DNA from: Bacilli bacterium
GTDB lineage: Bacteria; Bacillota_I; Bacilli_A; RFN20; CAG-826
DNA: 64,000 bases
Direction: 5' to 3'
NCBI GenBank assembly: GCA_024408335.1
Contig: JAKSVB010000003.1
Span: 1-64,000 of the forward strand
The translations under genes were made by a program, and so were the position numbers. Each line of letters opens with the position of its first letter. The first letter of the stretch is position 1. This document shows positions 21,962-30,916 of the stretch, one piece after another. Under the pieces are notes generated by a model that was given only the letters and a program-made list of their open reading frames with translations, was not told the DNA's origin and searched no databases.

Positions 21962-24352
21962 GTGGCAAATTTTATTGAGAAACTCTTTCACCTCGAAAAA
22001 AGAGAATTAGACCGTATTGGTCGTGTGGCCGATCAGGTCATGGCTCTAGATGAGCAAATGAGCGCTTTAACCGATGAAGAACTCGTTGGTAAAACCGCTG
22101 AATTCAAACAACGTTTAGCCAATGGCGAAACACTTGAAGACATCAAAATCGAAGCTTTCGCTGTTGCTCGTGAAGCTGGCTGGCGTGTCTTAAAACAAAA
22201 ACCATATAAGGTCCAAATCATTGGTTCCTTGGTTTTAGACAATGGCGATATCGCAGAAATGAAGACCGGTGAAGGTAAAACCTTAACCTGTACTATGGCC
22301 GTCTATCACAATGCTCTTGCTGGCAAAGGCGTCCACGTCGTTACAGTCAACGAATACTTAGCATCACGTGACGCTGAATGGATGGGAAGCGTTTATCGTT
22401 TCTTAGGCTTAACAGTCGGTGTTAACCTTGCATCGAAAGACACAGCTGCAAAGCGTGAAGCATACGCTTGCGATATCACATACACAACGAACTCAGAACT
22501 TGGTTTTGACTATCTTCGTGACAACATGGCTCCAAGCCTTGAAGGCCGTGTTCTCCGTGGACTTTTCTTCACCGTTGTTGACGAAGCAGACTCAGTCCTC
22601 GTTGATGAAGCACGTACCCCACTTATCATTTCTGGCGGCCAAAAGAGCGCTGCATCTCAATACCAAGTCGCTGACCGTTTCGTTAAGTACCTCAAAAAGG
22701 ACAAAGATTACGAAATCGATGTCAAAGATAAAGCATGTTCTCTTACCGAAGAAGGTACCCACAAAGCTGAAAGAATGTTCGGCGTTAATAACCTCTACGA
22801 TCCAGAGAACGAAGACCTCATCCACCGTATCTACCAAGCTCTTAAAGCAAACTACATCATGGCACGTGATGTCGAATATATGGTCGACGAAGAACACAAG
22901 ATTCAATTAATTGACCAATTCACCGGACGTATCATGCCAGGCCGTGAATACAACGATGGTCTCCAACAAGCAATCCAAGCTAAAGAAGGCTGCGAAATCA
23001 AACAAGAAACAGTTGTTCTCGCAACCATCACATATCAAAACTTCTTCCGTCTCTACGAGAAACTCTCAGGCATGACTGGTACTGCAAAAACAGAAGAAGA
23101 GGAATTCAACTCAATTTTCAATATGAAGGTTGTTTGCATCCCAACCAACCGTCCAGTCCAACGTATCGATGATGGCGACCTCATCTTCGGTACTCATCAA
23201 GCTAAACTTAAAGCGCTTGTCCAAGCTGTCAAAGAAAGACACGCAACAGGACAACCAATCCTTATCGGTACTGTCTCAGTTGAATCCAACTTAGAAATCT
23301 CTGCTCTTCTTACAGAAGCAGGAGTTCCACACGAAGTCTTAAACGCTAAGAACCAAGCACGTGAAGCAGAAATTATTTCTCACGCTGGTGAGAAAGGTGC
23401 AGTCACACTTGCTACTAACATGGCAGGCCGTGGTACCGATATCAAACTCACAGACGAAATCAAAGCTCTTGGCGGTCTTTGTGTCTTCGGCACAGAACGT
23501 CACGAATCAAGACGTATCGACAACCAGTTACGTGGTCGTAGTGGACGTCAAGGCGACCCAGGCTATTCCCGTTTCTACATCTCATTCGATGATGAACTCA
23601 TGAGAAGATTCGCACCAGACAACCTCCGTAATTTATTCGTTAAGAATCTCCAAGACGAAGCTTATGAGAACAAGATGTTAACAAACGCTGTCACAAACGC
23701 TCAAAAGCAAATCGAAGGTAAGAACTTCGACGTTCGTAAGAACCTTAAAGACTACGACGACGTTTTAGCTAAGCAACGTGACATCATCTATAAAAAGCGT
23801 GACGCTATTCTTATGGCAGATGACATCGTCGACTTAATCCGTGAATTCTTCAAAACAACAGGTATGTTCCTTGCTCAAAAGGCAATCGATACAACCAACG
23901 CAGCAGGCATCATTTCTGGCGATTCTCTTAAGAGACTCGTTGAGCCTCAATTCTTACCAGTCGGTTCAATCGATGCAGCCGCATATGATAATGCACCATA
24001 CGAAGAAGCAGGCGATGACCTTGGCGATCTTCTTTATAACGCATACCTCGAAAAGAGAAAGACATGGTCTACAAAAGAAGCAGACAATGTCGAACGTACC
24101 ATCTCACTTAAAGTCATTGACCGTAACTGGCAAGGACACATCGATACAATGTCACACCTCCGTGACGGCATCTCATTAAGAAGCTACGCTCAACGTAACC
24201 CACTTCAGGACTACGTTAACGAAGGTTACGACCTCTTCAAAGAGATGAACGATAAAGCAGCAGTTGATACTGCATTCAACCTTATCAACGTTAAACTCGA
24301 AAGAAGAGTTCAACCACAACCTCAACAACAAGAAACCCCAGCAAACGAATAA
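21962..24352 (+). CDS. secA: Preprotein translocase ATPase SecA
   Basis: A 796-aa SecA, the motor that drives secretory proteins through SecYEG. Walker A TGEGKTLT is near residue 103, the VDEADSVLVDEARTPL DEAD region near 207, and TNMAGRGTDIKL plus RQGDPGYSRFY near 485-540. A GTG start follows AGGAGATTAGT. The C-terminus stops in a Gln/Pro-rich tail and lacks the zinc-binding SecB/lipid motif of longer SecA proteins, as in many Tenericutes-related species. Confidence 0.97.
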   Translation: MANFIEKLFHLEKRELDRIGRVADQVMALDEQMSALTDEELVGKTAEFKQRLANGETLEDIKIEAFAVAREAGWRVLKQKPYKVQIIGSLVLDNGDIAEMKTGEGKTLTCTMAVYHNALAGKGVHVVTVNEYLASRDAEWMGSVYRFLGLTVGVNLASKDTAAKREAYACDITYTTNSELGFDYLRDNMAPSLEGRVLRGLFFTVVDEADSVLVDEARTPLIISGGQKSAASQYQVADRFVKYLKKDKDYEIDVKDKACSLTEEGTHKAERMFGVNNLYDPENEDLIHRIYQALKANYIMARDVEYMVDEEHKIQLIDQFTGRIMPGREYNDGLQQAIQAKEGCEIKQETVVLATITYQNFFRLYEKLSGMTGTAKTEEEEFNSIFNMKVVCIPTNRPVQRIDDGDLIFGTHQAKLKALVQAVKERHATGQPILIGTVSVESNLEISALLTEAGVPHEVLNAKNQAREAEIISHAGEKGAVTLATNMAGRGTDIKLTDEIKALGGLCVFGTERHESRRIDNQLRGRSGRQGDPGYSRFYISFDDELMRRFAPDNLRNLFVKNLQDEAYENKMLTNAVTNAQKQIEGKNFDVRKNLKDYDDVLAKQRDIIYKKRDAILMADDIVDLIREFFKTTGMFLAQKAIDTTNAAGIISGDSLKRLVEPQFLPVGSIDAAAYDNAPYEEAGDDLGDLLYNAYLEKRKTWSTKEADNVERTISLKVIDRNWQGHIDTMSHLRDGISLRSYAQRNPLQDYVNEGYDLFKEMNDKAAVDTAFNLINVKLERRVQPQPQQQETPANE

Positions 24353-24369
24353 TCAGGAAAAAGGAATAT

Positions 24370-25480
24370 ATGAAAGAGTTAGTCGAATTAAGACAAGACG
24401 CCCAAAACATTGGGAAGCTTGTTTCGCAACTCGGTGGTTCTCTTTGACCTCGATAAGTTAAACGCTGAGATTGCTGCATTAGATGCAAAGCAAAACGAAG
24501 CAGATTTTTGGAATGATCAAAAGTCTGCTTTAGAAGTTGTCAATAAACTCAACGATGCCAAAGGCAAAGTTGAAGGATATCAATCTGTTAAAGATGAGTT
24601 TGACGAACTCGTTCTTCTTTTGGACGAACCAGACTCATCAAGCCAAGAGATGTGCGAACTTCTTGAGGGAATGGAAAAGGAACTTTTAAAGAAAATCAAA
24701 GTTCTTAGAACAAACCTTCTCTTCAGAGGTGAGTACGACTCACTAAACTGCACACTTGAAATTCACCCAGGCGCTGGCGGAACGGAAGCAATGGATTGGG
24801 CTGACATGCTATTCCGTATGTATAGCCGTTATGCTGAATCGCACCATCTTAAGTGGCAGGTTCTCAACTATGAGAACGGCGAAGAAGCTGGATGCAAAAG
24901 CGCGACAGTCAAAGTCAGTGGCAAGAATGTCTATGGCCTTCTTAAAGGAGAGAAAGGCGTCCATCGTTTGGTGCGTATTTCCCCTTTTGATTCAAACGCA
25001 AGAAGACATACTTCGTTCGCATCGGTAAACGTCATTCCAGAATTCGGAAAGGTTAGCGATGTCGTCATTGATCAAAAAGATTTAAGAGTCGATACGTTTA
25101 GAAGTGGTGGCGCTGGCGGACAAAACGTCAACAAAGTCTCTTCTGCCGTACGTATTACCCACATCCCTACAGGAATTGTTGTCTCTTGCGAAATCGAGAG
25201 AAGCCAATTGTTTAACAAACAGACCTGTATGGAAATGCTCGCTGATAAGCTTATGCAAAGAAAAGTTGAAGAACGCGAAGCTAAGCTCAAGTCGGTAGTC
25301 GGCGAACAAAAGAACATTGAGTGGGGAAGCCAAATCCGTTCATATGTTTTCTGCCCATACACCATGGTTAAGGATCACCGCATTGGCACTGAAACAAGCG
25401 ATGTCCAAGGAGTTATGGATGGAGATTTGGATCAATTTATCGACGCATATTTGGAGTCACTTTCGTTTAATTCAAAATGA
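24370..25480 (+). CDS. prfB: Peptide chain release factor 2 (programmed +1 frameshift)
   Basis: Release factor for UGA and UAA, about 369 aa after frameshifting. The first 25 codons end at CTT TGA C (24442-24448), after which the reading frame continues at +1 as DLDKLNAEI. The stop-recognition tripeptide SPF (RISPFDSNARRHTSF) and the peptidyl-hydrolysis GGQ motif (GGAGGQNVNKVSSAVR) are intact. AAGGAA precedes the ATG. The last codons overlap yitT (ATGA). Retaining the frameshift shows that UGA is a real stop here. Confidence 0.95.
24431..24448 (+). other. prfB autoregulatory frameshift site
   Basis: CTT TGA C is the canonical +1 slippery stop. GGTGG six bases upstream of CTT is a weak Shine-Dalgarno-like stimulator. 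Low RF2 levels favour slippage and so restore RF2 synthesis. Confidence 0.92.
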
Positions 25481-26493
25481 GCAATCAAGAGATAGTAGTA
25501 GATAAGAAAATCATAAGGAAAGAAGTCTTTGATGTACTTCTTGTTGTTCTTGGATGCATCGTCATGGCTTTTGGCGACGCTCTTTTCATCGCGCCATGCG
25601 GAATCATATCCGGTGGTGTTTCTTCGATCGGTATTATCGTTAACTACTGGGTCGAAGGGTTGACCGGTTTCAAGTGCACGGATATCGTTGTTGCTATTTC
25701 CCAAGTAAGCTTATGGCTTGTCGGTCTTATAGTCGTAGGAAAGAAGTTCTCCCTTCATACCCTTGTAGCGATGATTGTCTATCCTCTTGTCTTCGCCTTG
25801 ATTTACCGTTTTGATTTAGGAAGCCTTGTTGGTCTTGACGATATTTATGAAAGCGCCATTGCAGGCGGCCCTCAAGGCGTAGGATCACTTCTTCTTTGCT
25901 CTGTTGTCGGTGGCATCCTTTGTGGTGCTGGCGTCGCTCTTGCTTATAGAGGAAACGGCTCAACCGGTGGCTTCAACATCGTTTCATTCATCATTGCTCG
26001 CTATAGTGAAATCAAAGAAGGCACATCAAGTCTTGTAATCGATAGCTCGTTAATCATCCTTGGCGCTTTCGTTAGGCTTGGTGATAAGAATAACTTTGTG
26101 CTCACTGTTATCGGTATTTTATGTGCGGTTTGCTGTGCAATTGCTATTCAAATCATGTACGTTAACGCTTCTGCGTTTGTCATTTGTGACATCATCAGTG
26201 AGAAGCACGAAGAGATTAAGGACTATGTCATTAATAGAATGGAACATAGTGCAACCGAATTCGACACAATTGGCGCATACACTGGCGAAACAAGAAAATT
26301 AGTCCGCGTTGTTATTAACGAAGTCGAGACAACTGAACTCAAGCAATTCATTGCTTCAGTTGACCCAAGAGCATTTGTCTCATTCACCAAAGCCAAGACA
26401 ATCAATGGCGAAGGATTTGAGCCTTTCTATATTAGAAGAAAGAAAAAGAAGATCCGTAGACTCATAGATGAGAGTGAGAAGAAGGGTAAATAG
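25477..26493 (+). CDS. YitT family membrane protein (DUF161 + DUF2179)
   Basis: A 338-aa protein with five or six membrane helices of the YitT type (APCGIISGGVSSIGIIVNYW near residue 30; YRGNGSTGGFNIVSFIIARY near 152) followed by a C-terminal cytoplasmic DUF2179 domain (near 250-320, TETTELKQFIASVDPRAFVS). The molecular function of the family is not established; a transport role is usually assumed. It overlaps prfB by four bases and abuts uvrB. Confidence 0.85.
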   Translation: MSNQEIVVDKKIIRKEVFDVLLVVLGCIVMAFGDALFIAPCGIISGGVSSIGIIVNYWVEGLTGFKCTDIVVAISQVSLWLVGLIVVGKKFSLHTLVAMIVYPLVFALIYRFDLGSLVGLDDIYESAIAGGPQGVGSLLLCSVVGGILCGAGVALAYRGNGSTGGFNIVSFIIARYSEIKEGTSSLVIDSSLIILGAFVRLGDKNNFVLTVIGILCAVCCAIAIQIMYVNASAFVICDIISEKHEEIKDYVINRMEHSATEFDTIGAYTGETRKLVRVVINEVETTELKQFIASVDPRAFVSFTKAKTINGEGFEPFYIRRKKKKIRRLIDESEKKGK

Positions 26494-28485
26494 ATGGCGT
26501 TAAACGATTCGCATAAATTTGAACTCGTCTCTCCTTTCAAGCCAACAGGCGATCAACCTGCTGCAATTGAAAAAATCTTAAAAGGAGTTGAGGAAGGCAA
26601 GAAGGTCCAAGTTATTTTAGGCGCTACCGGTACTGGTAAGACTTTTACTGACGCCAATATCATCGCTGCCTTAAATCGGCCTACATTAGTCCTTGTTCAT
26701 AATAAGACTTTAGCCTCTCAGCTTTATGGCGAATTCAAAGAGCTCTTCCCAAATAACAGGGTCGAATATTTTGTTTCGAACTTCGACTTTTACCAACCTG
26801 AAGCCTATATCCCGAAGACCGATACATATATTGCAAAAGACGCAATGATGAACGAAGAGATTGAGATGCTTAGAACAAGCGCAGTCAACTCCATCATCGA
26901 GAGAAGAGACACCATTGTCGTCGCTTCTGTCGCGGCTATCTATGGCCTTGCTGATCCTGATGAATATCGTGGCCTTGTTTTCGAGGTTCGTGTTGGAGAA
27001 ACCATTGACCGCAAAGCCTTCTTCGATAAACTCGTTGAAGCCCAATACTCTAGAAACAACTTCGACTTAGGCCCAGGCAACTTCAGGGTCCATGGAGACA
27101 TCATCGATATCTGTCCTATGTTTGCCTCGGAATTCTATATACGTATCGACTGCTTTGGCGATGACGTTGAAAGAATCTGCGCCGTCGATAAGGTGAGTGG
27201 CGAAGTTACTCAATCATTCTTAACTTATCCAATCTATCCTGCCTATGATCACGCTTCATCAAGAAAGAGAATTGAAGAAGCGTGCGTCACAATCTCCGAA
27301 GAATTAGAAGATAGACTTGCCTACTTTAAAGCTGAAGGAAAATACCTTGAAGCAGAACGTCTTGAAATGAGAACAAGACAAGACATGGAGTCATTGAAAG
27401 AGTTTGGTCGTTGCCCAGGCATCGAAAACTATTCAAGACACATCGATAAGCGTAAACCAGGACAACGTCCTTTCTGCTTGATGGATTACTTCCCAGAAGA
27501 TTATCTCTTGATGGTTGATGAATCACACGTCAGCTTCCCTCAAGTAAAAGGCATGTATAACGGCGATCGTTCACGTAAGGAAACCCTTGTTGAATTTGGC
27601 TTCCGTTTGCCAAGCGCCTTGGATAATAGGCCATTAAACTTCTCCGAATTCGAAGGACTTATGCCTTCTTCGGTCGTTTGCACATCCGCTACGCCAGGTG
27701 ACTACGAGCTCGATAGATGTGGTCATGAAGTTGCAGAGCAAATCATCCGTCCTACAGGGCTTCTTGATCCAATAATCGAGGTAAGAAAGCCTCTTGGCCA
27801 GATTGATGACATCATGTCAGAAATCAAGGAACGTATAGAGAGAAACGAACGCGTCATGATCGTCACTCTTACAATCAGAATGGCAGAGGATTTAACCGCA
27901 TATCTTAAAGGAGCAGGCATCAAAGTCACCTATCTCCAAAACGAAACCAAAACCCTTGAAAGAACCGAGATCATATATCAATTAAGAAAAGGCAAATATG
28001 ACGTTCTTGTTGGTATCAACCTTCTTAGAGAAGGTCTCGATATCCCTGAAGTATCGCTTATCTGCATATTAGACGCTGACAAAGAAGGATTCCTTAGATC
28101 AACAACATCTCTTATTCAGATCACTGGCCGTGCCGCAAGAAACGCGAATGGCAAAGTCATCATGTACGCAGAGCACATCACTCGTTCGATGAAGGAATGC
28201 ATTGATGAGACAAATCGTCGTAGGGAGATACAAAAAGCCTACAATGACGAATATGGAATCGTCCCTCAAACAATCATCAAAGAAATTAGACCTCCGCTTA
28301 CAAATAACGACAAAGACGAAGACAAACTTCTTGCCAACGCAAGCAAGATGTCCAGGAGCGAAATCGATAAGCGTCTTAAGACTCTAGAGAAAGAAATGAA
28401 GGAAGCAGCAAAGACTTACGACTTCGAAAGAGCTGCTCAAATTCGTGACGTTATTCTTGAGATAAAGGCAAGCATCGGAAAGTAA
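26494..28485 (+). CDS. uvrB: Excinuclease ABC subunit B
   Basis: A 663-aa nucleotide-excision repair helicase-like subunit. Walker A GATGTGKTF near residue 46, the beta-hairpin region FDFYQPEAYIPKTDTYI near 95 that clamps damaged DNA, helicase motif VGINLLREGLDIPEV near 508, QITGRAARN near 543, and a C-terminal UVR domain (near 625-660) for UvrC contact. Starts directly at the yitT stop. uvrA and uvrC are not next to it. Confidence 0.96.
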   Translation: MALNDSHKFELVSPFKPTGDQPAAIEKILKGVEEGKKVQVILGATGTGKTFTDANIIAALNRPTLVLVHNKTLASQLYGEFKELFPNNRVEYFVSNFDFYQPEAYIPKTDTYIAKDAMMNEEIEMLRTSAVNSIIERRDTIVVASVAAIYGLADPDEYRGLVFEVRVGETIDRKAFFDKLVEAQYSRNNFDLGPGNFRVHGDIIDICPMFASEFYIRIDCFGDDVERICAVDKVSGEVTQSFLTYPIYPAYDHASSRKRIEEACVTISEELEDRLAYFKAEGKYLEAERLEMRTRQDMESLKEFGRCPGIENYSRHIDKRKPGQRPFCLMDYFPEDYLLMVDESHVSFPQVKGMYNGDRSRKETLVEFGFRLPSALDNRPLNFSEFEGLMPSSVVCTSATPGDYELDRCGHEVAEQIIRPTGLLDPIIEVRKPLGQIDDIMSEIKERIERNERVMIVTLTIRMAEDLTAYLKGAGIKVTYLQNETKTLERTEIIYQLRKGKYDVLVGINLLREGLDIPEVSLICILDADKEGFLRSTTSLIQITGRAARNANGKVIMYAEHITRSMKECIDETNRRREIQKAYNDEYGIVPQTIIKEIRPPLTNNDKDEDKLLANASKMSRSEIDKRLKTLEKEMKEAAKTYDFERAAQIRDVILEIKASIGK

Positions 28486-28492
28486 AAACCCC

Positions 28493-28531
28493 TGCAAATT
28501 CCGTATATTTTGGAAAAAACGGCATTTTGCA
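28493..28531 (+). repeat. Long imperfect hairpin after uvrB
   Basis: TGCAAATTCCGT (28493-28504) pairs with ACGGCATTTTGCA (28519-28531) with one bulge. It starts 8 nt after the uvrB stop. It has no clean T-run, so it is a weak terminator or RNA-end stabiliser. It shares a sequence block with the hairpin at 52414. Confidence 0.5.
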
Positions 28532-28558
28532 CTGAAAAACTCACTATTTATATAGTGA
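28527..28558 (+). promoter_or_regulatory. Probable secG promoter with palindrome over the -10
   Basis: TTGCAC (28527-28532), 18-nt spacer, TATAGT (28551-28556). A perfect inverted repeat TCACTAT-N4-ATAGTGA (28541-28558) covers the -10 element. A second, weaker promoter (TTGATA 28566, TATAAA 28587, 15-nt spacer) is also possible. Confidence 0.45.
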
Positions 28559-28628
28559 TTCTTCGTTGATAAAAGAGCCGAACTAATATAAACTTTTTTA
28601 GCGCGAATAGCGTTCGGAGTATTAACGT

Positions 28629-28928
28629 ATGAAATTTTATGACATCTTATTCATCATCGTTTCCCTTATATTGATCATTTTAAGCTTACTTCAAGGCGGT
28701 AAGTCAGAAGGTGCTTCTGGCGCTATCACCGGTGGCGGTCTCAACGTCTTCGTCAAAACCAAAGAACGTGGTTCAGAGAAGATCATCAGCTGGTTTACAT
28801 TCGGATTCGCTGTTCTCTTCCTCTTCCTCGCTCTTCTCATCATGGTTCTTAACTCAGGCGTCGAATCATCTTCAACATCAAGCACAAGCGGCGAAGCAGC
28901 AAAATTATTAATCAACCTCGTTAAGTAA
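28629..28928 (+). CDS. secG: Preprotein translocase subunit SecG
   Basis: A 99-aa SecG. Two membrane helices (near 3-20 and 55-78) flank the conserved loop LLQGGKSEGASGAITGG. It assists SecA-driven translocation at SecYEG. GGAG lies upstream of the ATG. A low-complexity Ser/Thr stretch follows the second helix. Monocistronic, closed by a strong terminator. Confidence 0.92.
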   Translation: MKFYDILFIIVSLILIILSLLQGGKSEGASGAITGGGLNVFVKTKERGSEKIISWFTFGFAVLFLFLALLIMVLNSGVESSSTSSTSGEAAKLLINLVK

Positions 28929-28947
28929 TTTTTAACGAAAAGAAACA

Positions 28948-28972
28948 AGGTCAGGGGAACCTGACCTTTTTT
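28948..28972 (+). terminator. Intrinsic terminator of secG
   Basis: AGGTCAGG (28948-28955) and CCTGACCT (28960-28967) form an 8-bp stem followed by a T6 run. Confidence 0.93.
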
Positions 28973-29016
28973 AGTGTAATAAACGTCATATCGTTGTATT
29001 ATGGTCTTAGAAACCT

Positions 29017-29805
29017 ATGGAAATAAAAGAATACGTTCAATTAGAAAAAGACAAGATCAGAGAGTCTGTCGAAAAAATGGCTGAAGTCCCAGTTCTTTCA
29101 ATCATTACTGTTGGCCACAATCCTGCCAGCGAAAGCTATGTTCGTGGCAAGAAAAAGGATGCAGCGGAAGTTGGTATCACCGCCATTCAAACCGTCTTTG
29201 AAGAAGATGTAACAGAAGAGGAAGTCCTCGAGCTTATAAGAAAGCAAAACGCGAATCCATCAATCACAGGAATCCTCGTCCAGCTTCCTGTGCCAAAGCA
29301 CATTAGAGAAGAAAAGATTAACGAAACCATTTCACCTGCTAAAGATGTTGATGGATTTGTCCTTGGTTCACATTATGTTTGCTGTACCCCAAAAGGCATA
29401 GTTGATTATCTTGGCGACAACGGATTTGATTTTAATGGCAAAAACGCTGTTGTGTTAGGAAGAAGCGATATCGTAGGAAAACCTATGGCAAGACTCCTTC
29501 TTGAAAGAAACTGTAACGTCACTGTTCTTCACTCAAGAACAAAGGACGAGGATAGAAGAATGTTCATAAAGAACGCTGACCTCATTGTCGCGGCAATCGG
29601 AAAGCAAGGATACATTGATGAATCATATGAGTTTAAACCAACCGCGTGGTTAGTCGATGTCGGCATCAATAAAGGCGAAGATGGAAAACTCCATGGAGAC
29701 GCCGTTCCAAACCTTCCAATCGAAAAACAAACACCTGTTCCAGGAGGGGTTGGGTTATTAACAAGACTCGCCCTGCTTAAGAACTTGATGGAAGCAAAAA
29801 AATAA
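29017..29805 (+). CDS. folD: Bifunctional methylenetetrahydrofolate dehydrogenase/cyclohydrolase
   Basis: A 262-aa FolD for one-carbon metabolism, interconverting 5,10-methylene- and 10-formyl-tetrahydrofolate. Catalytic Lys in SYVRGKKKDA near residue 46, GILVQLPVPKHI near 87, DVDGF near 112, nucleotide-binding GRSDIVGKPMARLL near 149, and VPGGVGLLTRLALL near 240. It lacks 15-20 residues at the N-terminus compared with many FolD proteins. No Shine-Dalgarno; TATTAT (28997-29002) implies a leader of about 8 nt. Confidence 0.93.
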   Translation: MEIKEYVQLEKDKIRESVEKMAEVPVLSIITVGHNPASESYVRGKKKDAAEVGITAIQTVFEEDVTEEEVLELIRKQNANPSITGILVQLPVPKHIREEKINETISPAKDVDGFVLGSHYVCCTPKGIVDYLGDNGFDFNGKNAVVLGRSDIVGKPMARLLLERNCNVTVLHSRTKDEDRRMFIKNADLIVAAIGKQGYIDESYEFKPTAWLVDVGINKGEDGKLHGDAVPNLPIEKQTPVPGGVGLLTRLALLKNLMEAKK

Positions 29806-29806
29806 A

Positions 29807-29826
29807 GGAGCCAAGCGGCTCCTTTT
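29807..29826. terminator. Bidirectional terminator between folD and a convergent gene
   Basis: GGAGCC-AAGC-GGCTCC with TTTTCC on the plus side and TTTATTTTTT on the minus side, so it can end both convergent transcripts. Confidence 0.85.
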
Positions 29827-29839
29827 CCTTTTGTTTCTT

Positions 29840-30568
29840 TTACTTCTTGGATTTCTTGGAATCTTTTTTCTTTTCGATTACTTCAACTTCGACTGCGTCT
29901 TTTTTGTCTTTTTTGGTGTAATCGCTTTTCTTGGTTTTTTGTTTTGATATTACTCTGATTGTCATGACGATTTCGCTAATACCGAAGATGGCTAAGCAAA
30001 GGCCGATGACGAAGAATAAGATTGTGAATAAAATGTCTTTTTTCAAAACCAAGATGACGATGCCTAATGCTAATAAGATAACACCGAGAATGATTTCGAA
30101 GATTGGCAAGTGGATTTTATAGAACTTTGCGACGATGAATGCAATTGCAAAGATAATGAGAGCACCGCCACCCGCAATAAGAAGAATAGAGGTTGCAGAG
30201 ACAAGAAGGTTCTTGATGGTTTCGAATATGCTTGAGTAGTTCATGCAAAGAACGATACCAAGAGTGAGTTCGATGACGCCGAAGATAGCTAAGTCATAAG
30301 AAATCTTGGCTCTGACTGCTTCTTTAGTTTCATAATCGGTTCCAACACAAGTGATGATTGGCAAGAAGTTCGAAATGATTCTAAATGAACCTGCTGCCAT
30401 CATTACGATTGAAAGGATTAAGAATAATGATGATTGGAATCCTCCGTTGTTGCTGTTGATCATTGCGAAAACGCCAAGAGTGATCAAAACGATAGCTTCA
30501 ACAAAATTCCAGATTGACCAAATTAGGCCGCCTTTTTTTAAATTGATAGGTTTTCCTGCTTTTGCCAT
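29840..30568 (-). CDS. DUF308/HdeD-like membrane protein
   Basis: A 242-aa protein with six or seven hydrophobic segments arranged as two repeats, with motifs such as FGVIELTLGIVL and FEIILGVILLALGIVILV typical of DUF308 (HdeD-like) proteins. It ends in a Lys-rich cytoplasmic tail of about 35 residues. AGGAGG is correctly placed before the ATG at 30568. Function unknown; family assignment is moderate. Confidence 0.65.
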   Translation of the reverse strand: MAKAGKPINLKKGGLIWSIWNFVEAIVLITLGVFAMINSNNGGFQSSLFLILSIVMMAAGSFRIISNFLPIITCVGTDYETKEAVRAKISYDLAIFGVIELTLGIVLCMNYSSIFETIKNLLVSATSILLIAGGGALIIFAIAFIVAKFYKIHLPIFEIILGVILLALGIVILVLKKDILFTILFFVIGLCLAIFGISEIVMTIRVISKQKTKKSDYTKKDKKDAVEVEVIEKKKDSKKSKK

Positions 30569-30604
30569 AAGAAACCTCCTACATGATAAAAACAATTATA
30601 CTCT

Positions 30605-30916
30605 TCAAGCGGCCTTTGTTAAACCTACCAAGTTTCTAAAGTCCACTCTTTTCTCATTTATTATTAGATATTTAAAAGGCGCGTTTATGTATGAGATTAT
30701 TCCTTTTATCTTATTGATATAGCCATCTTCGTAATATGAAACTATGACTTTTTGGCCGCGATAGTTAACCAGTATCTCGTTTATTGAGTTGACGGTTTCT
30801 TCCATAAGTTTTGGTTTTTCTACTTTTGTCTTTTGATAACGCATCTTCGCCAAAAAATCGGCTTGGGAGTCTAATGATTTGTATGGCGCCCATTTCTTCA
30901 TTCCTCGTTCGTTCAT
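30605..30916 (-). CDS. YolD-like protein
   Basis: A 103-aa protein matching the YolD-like family: N-terminal RGMKKWAPYKSL, central KPKLMEETVNSINEIL, then the small beta domain VIVSYYEDGYINKIKGIISYI. YolD proteins are encoded with Y-family polymerases in Firmicutes and may act as UmuD-like partners. Its ATG overlaps the polymerase stop (ATGA), so the two are made together. Confidence 0.85.
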   Translation of the reverse strand: MNERGMKKWAPYKSLDSQADFLAKMRYQKTKVEKPKLMEETVNSINEILVNYRGQKVIVSYYEDGYINKIKGIISYINAPFKYLIINEKRVDFRNLVGLTKAA